From Symbiodinium sp. CCMP2592 (lineage: Eukaryota; Sar; Dinophyceae; Suessiales; Symbiodiniaceae), in assembly GCA_905221615.1 (NCBI GenBank), contig CAJNDT010005713.1, positions 1 through 64,000 on the forward strand: 64,000 bases of DNA, given 5' to 3'. The notes under the pieces are model-generated. The model saw nothing but the letters and a program-made list of their open reading frames with translations, was not told the DNA's origin and ran no database searches. Both the position numbers and the translations under genes were made by a program. Below, one piece after another: positions 51,801-59,548 of the stretch (the stretch's first letter is position 1; every line of letters starts with the position of its first letter).

Positions 51801-53020
51801 CAGTTCCCACACACATCTGGATCAAGCCTGCCCTTTCCTCCACCTTTGCCCTTGCCTTTGCCGCCTTTTGCGTCTTTGCCCTTGGATCCCTTCGCGTTGC
51901 CCTTCCAATCCTGGGCACTCCATGCTTTGCCCTTGCCTCCTCCTTTGCCTTTGCCTTTGTTAGCCTTGCCACCTTTGCCATCCTTGCCTTTGCCCTTTCC
52001 ACCTCCTTTGCCTTTTCCTTTCTGAAGACGATCTATCTCCATTGGGGTGGCATCATCATGATTGTGCTTGGTTCCCAGAAGTATGCTATCTTGCGCAAAC
52101 ACATTGCCAACACCCCACTTGAACTGCACACGCTCATACCGCAGCACTGCTTCTCTCAGCACACTATAGGAGGCATCCTCAGGCAGTGACGCGCAGATGT
52201 GTTGGCGCATCACTCCTGACAAAGAACGCAAAAGCAAGGCGCTCTTGAGGCTTGGTTGCACATCTTCGCCACTGGCAAGGGAATACTGTTCAAAAGCTCG
52301 TTCCAACTCCAAGATTTGCGGCAAGTATGGCTCTCTAGGATTGAACCCTTTGATCTGGGTCAACGCACTAAGGATTCCAAGCGACCGAACTTTGCTAGGC
52401 GGTTGAAACTGCAACAACAGCATTCTCAAAGCTTCATAGCCCTGCTGGTGGTTGATCTGTTTCACAGTTTGGAAGGCCCTTCCTTTGATCAAGGTACTCA
52501 AGAGAGCATACAGCTGAAAGCTCCGGGCTTGCTGCTCTGCACTGACAATCAAGACTGGGTTGTTCAAGGATCGCTCCACTTCAGAAATTTCCGCATCGAA
52601 ATTTTGATCTACTGCCACCAAGAACTGTCTAAACACCCAGTACCAACTATGCCAGCGGCTGTGCTCATCTTCGGCCTTGTCAACCTTAAAGGGTTCGGGC
52701 TTAGGGAGGATTTTCAGCAAGTCACGGCCCTCAAGTCCAGCTTTGGCACCTGCCGCACTCTGTGCATTGTGCATCGACTGCACAGCTGTAGCAGCAATCG
52801 AAGCAGCATTCGTTGACGCTTCCACCATGGATGCCATGCGATTTAGCATTGCTTCAAGTGCCATACCCATATTGCTAGGGCTTGCTGCAGGACTAAAGGG
52901 ATTCTGCTGGGCTGCTTGCAACTCGGGCCCATCCTCATCAATCTCTGGCATCGGGATTGCGGCTGCCTGTGCTTGCGCTTGTGCTAGCGCCTGTGCAGCA
53001 GCTTGTGCATTCTGATCCAT
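45818..53020 (-). CDS. Copia-3 Gag-Pol polyprotein
   Basis: 2400 codons from the ATG at 53020. Gag about 1-330; Lys/Gly-rich tract; zinc knuckle CGNCGRRGHWKNEC about 403-416; about eight QVQSGPT-type heptapeptides about 505-565; protease LDSGADESCLP about 653. A SAP-like helix pair (LNIGRSGGKAKVYKRLCDHL) about 1000. Integrase HHCC (LHERLQHNLTH, CEHC) about 1053-1075, with Asp in SFDFGF, Asp in IRCDPEP and Glu in NGAAEEAV. RT about 1600-1860 (VLDVADAFL, LLHVDDLF). RNase H about 1935-2090 (HTDADWAGD, SSGESEY, LLLDSAAA). Two hydrophobic segments about 2163-2209. The last about 30 residues look frame-shifted: another frame reads GCRICNP and stops at 45871, which would complete a CYH...C...C...C module. 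Confidence 0.93.
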   Translation of the reverse strand: MDQNAQAAAQALAQAQAQAAAIPMPEIDEDGPELQAAQQNPFSPAASPSNMGMALEAMLNRMASMVEASTNAASIAATAVQSMHNAQSAAGAKAGLEGRDLLKILPKPEPFKVDKAEDEHSRWHSWYWVFRQFLVAVDQNFDAEISEVERSLNNPVLIVSAEQQARSFQLYALLSTLIKGRAFQTVKQINHQQGYEALRMLLLQFQPPSKVRSLGILSALTQIKGFNPREPYLPQILELERAFEQYSLASGEDVQPSLKSALLLRSLSGVMRQHICASLPEDASYSVLREAVLRYERVQFKWGVGNVFAQDSILLGTKHNHDDATPMEIDRLQKGKGKGGGKGKGKDGKGGKANKGKGKGGGKGKAWSAQDWKGNAKGSKGKDAKGGKGKGKGGGKGRLDPDVCGNCGRRGHWKNECWFPPQQGRVQQVAEEVPSQAIPSSAASTVSQATASTRAPTVGARQVNRVEAVQTVFESDDEIDLSVFSVGSSSYVRAVQLCVGVQVQSSFAQVQSGATQVQSGSMQVQSGSMQVQSGPTQVQSGPVQVQSGPVQVQSGPTQVQSGSVEVTGQEVCNMASCTGPRSGQAPASAASASWYDMSCTDDDAQWTRCSDECASDMSCEAIAAPVRGVIRVAGFRPETEPLPVVEEVTEVVLDSGADESCLPYAYAGVGCKASTNQRANFSDAQGNPLRAYGWRYAQVILENGVTFRERFLVTDVTSPLLACGKLYKAGWSVQHENNELVLSKGSRKVPVRFRHNSLVVDGSIRTVTSKPCDGFVRAVSLNPVLESMVNKGNEFFEELIPGVQGLKCESDAYLDVSLYLPMEGMQYRTTLICVDPVMRIWELWELCRDVTTLDVLDEQFADGVERTVLTIASREALTAEQLGIVMQGDVPEAPDGATDVPMHEGEGEPAGVAQEVGGIGSPPPFESTVPGTPDLEALFASDVEGEKQHHDGANVPAAQQAALEAATRDDEMTGDFIEVNGVRVTGDSALSVMRKACEYLNIGRSGGKAKVYKRLCDHLKRLELAEGVRQKQERAQGESREPREVPLVKEPTLHERLQHNLTHAPYREWCEHCVMHKARSDRASATVEPKRAVSVLSFDFGFTGRELDPENKLITLCVKDRATGWREAIPTKRKGGPESTKFLTSEIVRLCNVLGYNDVTIRCDPEPSCKTLQQEVQKARGRLGQRTRLEQSGEEEKASNGAAEEAVESTRQQACVLLSAYEHNTGKQVGSLHPLHAWAARHGSWLLNRYVVARDQQTPFECTFQSPYTGKLVEFGECVMAMCRTAMTNKPVKGSAKWVRSLWLGKANASDGHLVVTAGGKLLITRSIRRTPERWDPSLHDCIKDFPWDHPGFVAGGLGKMRKQREAKPVEAVAEPTADEVGVLGPVSPLLAGPGDEAASDPETSLNYSPSLPASEHKSNGPDGSAGSSTSSSSSSDDDGSGAAAGNAPAEQPDAAMQGVEAEVPQGVAGVPSAGGDANAEERPAKAAKLRAVTQNEFYHNDASIDFNFEDAELDELEGYDYGLADYYFSEEAGGFDAPPDELWRPFGPTEPSLSEAEMLIIDSAADDFEIRRLLAMHVLEALTCDAAEQAQTEGSRLLSTKFVRSWRIKMRKLGDGTEQQQYLRRSRFVGREYAWMDKDRTELFAPASSSLLTRLLPSAFMRSKGEGHACCVLDVADAFLTVDQRIPTVVKASLGDQQSHVQHFRLLKLLPGQRDGTIRWHESFTEYLDSKLGLEPYVPCPALFKLKNVAVAGLLHVDDLFSEGQRKGLNVMVSCVQDKYKCTVSWLCEHGDEVSFLKKAYRLVRDDLLIIQPHPRHVEKLVEMFNLTRARSKSSPLPTTLPTDDEELTGEQSSMFRTAVGVLLYLQADVIEAQFGIRWLAQHMSRPTTGALRVLKHMILYLRDTSGYAIGFPVPTIGIGVSVQSKAGHDVLETHTDADWAGDKVHRKSVSGCVITLNSHLLSSSSRTQKSIALSSGESEYASAVSGTCDQVFIRNAVEFVLGTKVESHLLLDSAAARGVIARQGAGRIRHLEAKMLWLQQYARESLQVHPVDGKHNVSDLGTKSLQGPRIKALLHKVGIRDANDDYALVGSEEFQNLLDGNTVRKLVRLVKQQGNAGNSVGLQVAMIVLSHALSQHAVAAAADSEEQDVGADDGTDGMHSIVQQVLEMIMLVFTFAGEYAQLYPIAATSFMQGFMWMILMCLGWCVCRRRNVILSMRGDASGDDGMSPASPRGARSKRMTKPPRRSCGDTDDEGARGESANAGDVPMSSHESPGRLNFNVPLTPGASVKLEVSSGSASDKPSSSAASTSSTGDADVPRARRPPARPKPKARNSDDDEVWVSGAQGYCYHKAGCGKLNQSNSVTSTTRRLAEIPRMPHLQSLRLGPLVYNAHDAHSLSG

Positions 53021-53286
53021 GGCACTACTGCCGGTCGGCCCCGACGTCTGCAGCTACCCGCCGCGCTTATTTCACCGAACTGTCCACAAGAAAATCCTGG
53101 ATCCCTTTTCCCTTTGGACAATGGCACACAGTTGGTCCTTAAAGGGCTCTCTCACCAAAAGAACCCGAGAACCTAACCGTGACGTGTCAAAGTCCCTCTC
53201 ACTACCACTACTCTGGGGTCTGGGTCCTGCCCCGAGCAGCGGTTCGCCAAACACACGGGAGTGGCTTACCAGCTGCTCCGCTACCA
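53021..53286 (-). other. Copia-3 5' leader with primer-binding site
   Basis: On the minus strand the leader begins directly after the LTR with TGGTAGCGGAGCAGC; TGG is the expected complement of a tRNA CCA end. The stretch also resembles a tRNA D-arm, so the priming tRNA is not identified. No coding capacity. Confidence 0.6.
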
Positions 53287-53440
53287 TGCTAAACTTTTCC
53301 TGTGGTTCACACGCCTGCGGAGTCACTCAGTCAGTATTGGGCTCTAAACTACAGTGGAGCAAAACAAAACATACAGCATGCAAATTAGTTCAGTACGGCA
53401 GCATACAAATGTGGTACACGTGTGGGTACAAACTTTAGCA
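53287..53440 (-). repeat. Copia-3 5' LTR
   Basis: Second 154-bp LTR, followed on the plus strand by CAGAA (53441-53445), the target-site duplication. Confidence 0.94.
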
Positions 53441-53445
53441 CAGAA

Positions 53446-53634
53446 GCAGTCTCGAGAGTTGCTTCTAAAGTGCGTGGCTTTCCGCCACTTCCTCTTTGGA
53501 GCATGGGTTTGTCACCCATTACTCGGGAGCAGTCTCAAGAGTTGCTGCTGATTTGTGTGGCTTTTCGCCACTTCCTCTTCGGAGCCATCGCATCGTTCAC
53601 GAAGCTTGGGCTCTAGGACTGTGTAGTATCAGCC
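53446..53634 (+). other. YR-4 leader, second part: hairpin array
   Basis: Continues the array seen at 44781-45122. Type 1 hairpins GTGGC-TTTCC-GCCAC (53474-53488) and GTGGC-TTTTC-GCCAC (53557-53571); type 2 ATGGGT-TTGTC-ACCCAT (53513-53529). Each type 1 hairpin is followed by CTTCC. The GCGGC/GCCGC to GTGGC/GCCAC change is a compensated base pair. Confidence 0.75.
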
Positions 53635-54834
53635 ATGTCCCTGCTGAAATCTGAGGCGGCATTTGAAGAACTTGCCACGGAATGTGGTCTTTCAAGTGCT
53701 CAGCTGCTGATCCTGAAAGGGAAAGGTGTCTCGACAATGTCGTCATTGGCCTATGCTGTCACCACCCCGGGTGTGCAACCTACGGAGCTTGCCCTTCGTC
53801 AGCTTTTGGATACTGCCACTCCTGAAGCTGTTTCAGTTGGCGCCTTATCATCCATTAGGCGGTGTGTGTTTGAGTGCCAGACTTGTGTTGTGCAGCAACT
53901 CAAGCTCTCAGTTGAAGGGCATGAGGGAGACAAGAAATACGACCTCCCACCTGCTGAACGCACCAGCCGCATTGCGGCTCAAAAGACCAGGCTTGTCGGT
54001 TTTGAGTTAACCGGCGCGATGGAGTGCGCATATTCCTGCTACACTCTTGTGGGCTCCATGCTTGAAGCCGACTCGCCAATTTATTTGGAGCCCCATAGGT
54101 TCATCACCAGGCAACAGGAGGTTTGCAGAGAAAAACCCAAGCGTGAGATCGTGCTCGATGGGGGCACCAAGCTCACTGTTCGTGATCAGCAGAGTCGTGA
54201 TCGTTGCCAGATCACCAATGAACTTCAGCTCTGGCAGGCTCTTACACGTCGGAGCTTAGCCTGTGACCTTATGGGTGCCATCAGCTTCCAGGTGCAAGAA
54301 TCTTGGCACCGCTTTCTGTTCGATCGCATGGCTCAGCCTCCCCCTCCGAGGTGCAGCAAAGTTTCCATGGAGCAATTGTTGAGGGCTGATCGTCAGGCTT
54401 GGGTTCAGTTGGCTGAGACGGTTAAGACGCTTAAGAGGGATAGTGCCGGCGTGTTGCCTCTTGATGCTGCCTTCCCGGGTCTTCGCACTGACCCTGCTGT
54501 CCTGTTCAACCTCCTTCCTTTGAGGTCGCCTGATCCTCCTCAGAAGATCCCGAATCCGGATAGGGGCAATGGTAAGGGCCTTGATAAAGGTATCAAGAGG
54601 GACTCTGAAGGCCAGCCTCGAAAAGAGTCCCAGCTTCCTGATGCCCTCAAGAACATTCCAAACCTTAAGAAGAAGACCTCGAAAGGCAAGCGACTTTGTT
54701 GGGCATACAACATCAAAGACAGGGGGTGCAGCCATGCTGAGGCTGGCAAAGCTTGTCGCTTCGGTCTTCACTTGTGCATGCGCTGCGAGAAGCCTCACCC
54801 CCAGTTCGAATGCCCTGCAGCTTCTGCTTCTTGA
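53635..54834 (+). CDS. YR-4 Gag-like protein with CCCH zinc finger
   Basis: 399 codons from the ATG at 53635 (CAGCCATGTCC). N-terminal domain (LLILKGKGVSTMSSLAYAVT, then SSIRRCVFECQTCVV), a short basic stretch (RGNGKGLDKGIKRDSEGQPR), and a C-terminal zinc motif CWAYNIKDRGCSHAE, then ACRFGLHLCMRCEKPHPQFE. Ends TCT-TGA-CTC. Intact. Confidence 0.84.
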   Translation: MSLLKSEAAFEELATECGLSSAQLLILKGKGVSTMSSLAYAVTTPGVQPTELALRQLLDTATPEAVSVGALSSIRRCVFECQTCVVQQLKLSVEGHEGDKKYDLPPAERTSRIAAQKTRLVGFELTGAMECAYSCYTLVGSMLEADSPIYLEPHRFITRQQEVCREKPKREIVLDGGTKLTVRDQQSRDRCQITNELQLWQALTRRSLACDLMGAISFQVQESWHRFLFDRMAQPPPPRCSKVSMEQLLRADRQAWVQLAETVKTLKRDSAGVLPLDAAFPGLRTDPAVLFNLLPLRSPDPPQKIPNPDRGNGKGLDKGIKRDSEGQPRKESQLPDALKNIPNLKKKTSKGKRLCWAYNIKDRGCSHAEAGKACRFGLHLCMRCEKPHPQFECPAASAS

Positions 54835-54837
54835 CTC
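54832..54837 (+). promoter_or_regulatory. Leaky stop TGA-CTC between Gag and Pol (YR-4)
   Basis: After the stop the frame reads LSRESGETCTDEAPQ and stays open through Pol without an ATG near its start. Confidence 0.7.
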
Positions 54838-57328
54838 TCGCGCGAGTCCGGGGAGACCTGCACTGACGAGGCACCTCAGGTACCGGCTCCTTGTGCAAGC
54901 TCCCCTATCCCCATTTTAGATGACATTTTTCCTTTGCTGCCTGACAAGGTTGATGCTTCTGCCGAGGTTAAACATCCGGCCGAGGAATTTTCGCTGGGTG
55001 TATTGACATCTGGCACCGCTCCTTCGCGCAAGGACGTTTTGCATCTTTCCACACTTCTTCCCTTCGATGCTCCTCAGCCTTCTCGGGATTTAGGTAGTGC
55101 CGGTCAATCGTGGACCACGGGTCTGTACACCAAAGGTGGTATCACGGCCCTTCGATCTAATGTGAAATCCTTTCCATTTTCGTCTTCTCTGCTTTTTGCT
55201 TTCATCAGAGCCATCAGTCCTTCCTTCGAGTGCACCAGTGCTGCTCTCTTTGTCGACTCGCAGACAGCTCTGCATCGCGACAGCTACAATGCGCACCTAC
55301 CCAATCTGTTGATTGGGGTCAACTCCTTCTCAGGTGGCCAACTTTGGCTCGAGGGAGAGGGACCTCATCCAATGACCGATCCTTCAGGTGCCCAGCTTCA
55401 TGGACAGCTGCACGAAGTCTCCCTCAGTCATCTCACTTTCGAGGCTTGGAAAAACAGACACTGCACAATGCCTTTTTTGGGGTCTCGAGTAGTGGTAGTC
55501 GGGTTTTCGGTTGCTAGACACGAGTCGATGCCTCTGGCTTGTCGCAGTGCTCTTGTATCCTTGGGTGTGCCCTTGCCTTCCATTGAGTGTGGTACTGATG
55601 GTGCTCCTGTGCTGGAGCCTCTCCCGCCAACTGTGCAACCCTTCTTGGACAGAGTTAAACTGCGTATCTCTGGTCGTCCCTCGAGTGACATAGCATTCCT
55701 TGAAATCTTTGCCAGGCATGGTGGTGTGTGTGCGGCTGTGCGCAGCCTCGGCATGCAAGGTTTTGCAATCAATCGTCATCCCCGAAACACTCGGGCTCCT
55801 GTCGTTCCGCTGGACCTTTCCACTGACAGCGGCATTTCGCTTTTGCGAGACATCCTTTCGAAGGATAATGTTGTTGCTGTGCACATGTCACCTCCTTCCA
55901 ACTTCAGTGACCTTGCAGTAAGCATTTACACGGAGTGTTGTGCCAATGGTCTTCTTTGCTGCCTCGACGCCCCGTGCAGCTCCAACCTTTGGAAACTTCG
56001 TGACCTCCGGGGTGCCTGTCCGCAAATCTCCACCCACTACAGTCCTTGCTTCGTGCACGACGGGCTGTGTCAGCATCGGCGCCTGATTCATAACTTCCCT
56101 GCACTGTCAAGCCTTAGCTTTCCGTGTGGAGGGGGATGCAAACCACCAAATCCGGCGTTGCCTTTGTCTTCGTCCCCTGGTCAGCTTTGTGCCATGGTAG
56201 CAAGGGCCTTTGCTGTTGAATTGCAACACCAGGGTGCTCAGTTTCCTGCAGCAGAACTTCAGGAGCTTGGGCTCCCGTTGGCACGAGCCGCTCAGGTTGC
56301 CTCCGGAAAGCAACCCAAAGGCAAACGTGTTCCGCCTTTGGTCTCTGAGTACAAGTCCATCATCACTGTCACTGGCCCCTCTTGTGCTATGCCCCCGAAG
56401 CAACTCTCAGAAGATTGGGCCATTCCTGATAAAGTCTTGTGCAAGCCCTCCTTAAAGCGGCTACCCAAGACCGCCAAGCTGATTCGCACTGTGCCGTCTG
56501 CTGGGGGTCCCTGCAGTGCTACTCGAGAACTTGGTTCTGATAGTTCGGGTTTAGCCCCTTCCTCCCCTGTGGACGACTCCTTAAAGCCTGGCGCCCTACT
56601 TGATGCCTGTTCGAAGCCTGGCGATGGCCACTCTCTTGCCGCAGTCCCGCATGAGGAGCGAACATATGGTATCGCGTGGACCCCAGAAGAGTTCGTCAAA
56701 CAGGCTCGCGGAGCCCTACACCCCAAGCGTATCGAAAATGGTGTGCCAAAGATTTTAAAGGAGACCATTGTGCGATGCGCCCAGGAGTCACCTGCCGACC
56801 TTGCCAGGGAACGCACTGCTACGTTGAGGAGGTGGATGCTTACCTCCGAGGAGGCGGCATCCCGTGCAGATCCCTCCGACATGCCCGACCACTGCGCCGC
56901 AGTTCTTGGTAAGAAATCCATGAAAGTCTTCAAATCCCTCTTGACTGAGGCCGAGTACCCGGACACAACCTTGACCAAGGACATCTCAACTGGGTTTAAC
57001 CTTCTAGGCCCCATACCCGCATCTGGAGTCCTTCCCTCTAAGGTTTCCGCTGCCTCGCTTACCGTTGAGGACGTTCGTGCAGCCACTCCCCTTGCCAGGA
57101 AGGCCATCCTGACCTCTACCAGAGAAGGTTTCGACCGCGAGGTGGCTGAAAGTGTTTACCAGCTTACGAAAGATGAGCTTGCGAAAGGGTGGCTTAAGGG
57201 ACCTTTTAAGGAGTCGGACATCCCCCCGGATGCCATAGTCACTAGAAGGTTTGGGATAGTGCAATCCTCCACCGATGCCAAGCTAGGGTCAATCAAGAAG
57301 GTGAGACCAATAGATGATTACACGGAAT
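54835..57328 (+). pseudogene. YR-4 Pol: oxygenase, degenerate methyltransferase-like domain, start of RT (cut by YR-5)
   Basis: In frame with Gag. Oxygenase: HxD in TALHRDSYN, FSGGQLWLEGE, distal His and Arg in NRHCTMPFLGSRVVVVG. Methyltransferase-like: AFLEIFARHGGVCAAV, RAPVVPLDLS, but MSPPSNFSDLA replaces APPCGT, so the catalytic-type Cys is Ser, and DAPCSSNLW stands where VENP is expected. The RT N-terminal region reaches KKVRPIDDYTE, where the sequence changes to the spliced leader at 57329. RT palm and RNase H are missing here. Confidence 0.85.
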
Positions 57329-57350
57329 TCCGTAGCCATTTTGGCTCAAG
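57329..57350 (+). other. Dinoflagellate spliced-leader (DinoSL) relic at the start of YR-5
   Basis: The 22 bases match the DinoSL consensus completely as I recall it, ending GTAGCCATTTTGGCTCAAG, with T at the variable first base. DinoSL is added to the 5' end of mRNAs by trans-splicing, so its presence in genomic DNA marks reverse-transcribed mRNA. It lies exactly where YR-4 RT homology stops and YR-5 begins. Confidence 0.92.
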
Positions 57351-57463
57351 TTTCCTCAATCAGTGTGAATGAGGAAAACAAATTTTGTTGGGGCCTTTGA
57401 GGTTCAGGACCCTGCATTGAACCAGGGCCCCTCTCTCGACGTTGGGCTTAGCCCACCGTGCAC

Positions 57464-57484
57464 GCCGCTGTCGCCGACAGCGGC
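57464..57484 (+). other. Strong hairpin in the YR-5 leader
   Basis: GCCGCTGTC-GCC-GACAGCGGC, a perfect 9-bp stem with a 3-base loop, 21 bases upstream of the recombinase ATG. A smaller GGGC-TTA-GCCC hairpin lies about 20 bases before it. Confidence 0.7.
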
Positions 57485-57505
57485 AGATGGCAGCAGAGCT
57501 GAAAG

Positions 57506-58537
57506 ATGGGCGAAGGTGATGAATCTGCCCCGTTCGACAGTCGGGCAGTGGCCTTTCATGCAGCTCATACTTGGAATGCTTATAAGAGATCGGTAGGCAT
57601 CTTCCCGAGCCCTCCAGAACAAATGCATTCGCTCTTCAGGAGAAGCTGCCTCTTGCCTAGGCCGACAGGGCTCTTGCCCCCAGCGCCGGGTCCAGGGCCG
57701 ATGGCCGCTTCTTCCAGCTCCGGCCCAGATCTTGGAGCTTCGCAGTCAGCATTCCTTGCAGCGGGACTGAAGCCATTGTCAGCCCGAGATGCTCACTTAA
57801 GGTCTAAGGCCCTGGATGCTAATAGGAAGTGTGCCTTGAAGAAGTGGGTTACGCTTGTTTCCTTGGATTTTAACGCCTGGGGTGTAGCCAAGCAAGCCAT
57901 GGGGCCTTTCGATCCTAAATTTGCCACAGGAGGCTTGGTGGAAAGTGTGCAGGATTGTCTTGCAGACAAAGCCACAGCTACCTTGCACCAACGCGTGGGA
58001 CCCATCTTCAGATACGTGCACTTCTGGAAGCTTCAGTTCGTAGTGTGCCTGCCTGTGAGAGAGCACCAGCTCTACGATTACTTCAAGGCAAATCCGAATG
58101 CGGCCCCGACTTCATTCAGGTCGCTGCTTATCGCTTTCAGCTTCGCCAAACATTTGCTAGGCTTGATCGTGTTGGACGAAGCCCTGAGCAGCGGGAGAAT
58201 CGTAGGGCTTGCAAATGCTCATTACTCGACGAGGTGTGCAGTTAAGCGCAGGCCTGCTCTAACCGTGGAGCAAGTCAAGCGACTTGAAGCTCTCGTGCTC
58301 AGCCTCCTCCTAGCGCGGCCAATGGACCGAATCGCAGCTGGGTGTTTTCTGCTTATGATATATGGTCGCCTACGGTTTTCGGACATGCAACGCTCTTCAG
58401 GTTTCGCGATTGATTCAGCTTTGATTGATGGCGTGGAATCAGGGTACCTTGAAGGGCAAGCCGAGAGGACCAAGACATCGGTGTCGCTTGAAAGGAAGAT
58501 CCGCTCTCTTCCCATCGCTGAAATGTGTAGGAGGTAG
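57506..58537 (+). pseudogene. YR-5 tyrosine recombinase, N-terminal part
   Basis: 343 codons from the ATG at 57506. Core-binding region (ATLHQRVGPIFRYVHFWKL), then the catalytic Arg in MIYGRLRFSDMQ. The frame ends at RSLPIAEMCRR just as the conserved region continues one frame over (VGGRPWIRAWLEL), so an indel lies near 58526. YR-3 has an uninterrupted counterpart (RYLPMAARKVGIKCAWADAW). Confidence 0.83.
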
Positions 58538-59273
58538 GCCTTGGATCAGAGCATGGCTTGAGCTTCGAGAGGCAGAGGGTCTCGATAGTTCGTATCCTAC
58601 ACTTCCGTGCCCCGCAACCGGAGGCGGGTGGACAAGACTTCCGCTTAAGGTCTCAAGTGGAGGCGCCTGGCTGAGAAGTTTGATTCCTGGCGCGAGTGCA
58701 GCATCTGGCGACGTCCAGATCGCGACCCACTCTTGTAAGAGTACACCGCTCTCCTGGATGGCGAAAAGAGGCGTGCCGGCCGGCCCTCGTCGCACTCTGG
58801 GTTACCACGTACCGCGTAAGGACAAGTCGTTGATCATTTATGCCAGGGATTCACCAGCGGCTCCATTGCGCGAGCTGGACCGGGTCATCGACGAGATTGC
58901 TGCCGGTAGATTCAAGCCGGATCTCACTCGAAGTGGGATGATAGCCAATCTTGTAGATCCACAGCTTCCACCTGAGCATGAGGAGGAGGCTGACGCCATA
59001 TCATCGAGCTCTAGCGAGGCGTCCGATGATGAGGAAGAGGCTCCCGTGAGTGACGAGGAGCAGGCCTTGGAGCAGATTGCCGGTCAGTGGGGCCCCGAGC
59101 CCGGCGACGGGCCTTGGGCTCGTCACAAACAGACTAGGTTTTTGCACAAGGTGAGAGATGAGGCCGGGACCCACTTGAAGTGCGGTAGAGCGATCTCAGT
59201 GCGTTTTGAGATTTTAAGTGAGGCGCCAAGATTTATGTATCCTACGTGCGCCACCTGCTTTCCGAACTCCTGA
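58520..59273 (+). pseudogene. YR-5 tyrosine recombinase, C-terminal part
   Basis: Continues after the frameshift: His box ATHSCKSTPLSWMAKRG (HxxK), LGYH, putative nucleophile Tyr in SLIIYARDSP. Acidic linker, then the C-terminal module WARHKQTRFLHKV, LKCGRAISV, TCATC. The open frame extends back to 58425, but only the part from about 58520 is homologous. Confidence 0.84.
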
Positions 59274-59548
59274 GGTTCAAAAGCCGTGTCAGGAGTCAAC
59301 GCCACGCGTAGGCGAAAATCGCGGGGTCTGAGAAAAGGCAACATGCAAATGTCACCTTGGTCGTGGATGATTAACCCGCGCGATCTCGTAGTGACTGCTT
59401 ATGTCTTGGAAGTGCAGAACTACAAGTGCTGTTTGAGCGATGCTTGTCACGTGAATTGTGTGGTGCACTAGGGAGCTGCCGATGACAAAAGTGATTGCAA
59501 GGCGTGCTGGGCCCTAGACTGAGCTTGACAATCTAGAAAGAAAGAGCC

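Larger units (their letters stand above)
45123..53440 (-). mobile_element. Copia-3: complete Ty1/Copia-type LTR retrotransposon
   Basis: 8318 bp with two LTRs of 154 bp (45123-45276 and 53287-53440) that begin TGCTAAA and end TTTAGCA. Target duplication CAGAA at 45118-45122 and 53441-53445. One polyprotein on the minus strand with gag, protease, integrase, RT and RNase H in Copia order. The LTRs look identical by eye, so the insertion is recent. It interrupts the YR-4 leader. Confidence 0.95.
43859..57328 (+). mobile_element. YR-4: 5'-truncated tyrosine-recombinase retrotransposon (hosts Copia-3; cut by YR-5)
   Basis: Same gene order as the other YR elements: recombinase C-terminal half, hairpin-rich leader, Gag, TGA-C, Pol. 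The left end is lost at the Copia-2 junction. Pol is cut at 57328 inside RT by YR-5; the remainder, if present, lies beyond the window. About 5.1 kb of it is visible without Copia-3. Confidence 0.85.

Noticed and set aside
53225..53286. tRNA gene-like sequence near the Copia-3 5' LTR
   Set aside because: D-arm-like on the minus strand, but I could not fold a full cloverleaf; explained by the primer-binding site directly after the LTR.
57351..57505. A1 repeat of YR-5
   Set aside because: The partner copy would lie beyond the window and nothing here resembles the A repeats of YR-1 to YR-3.
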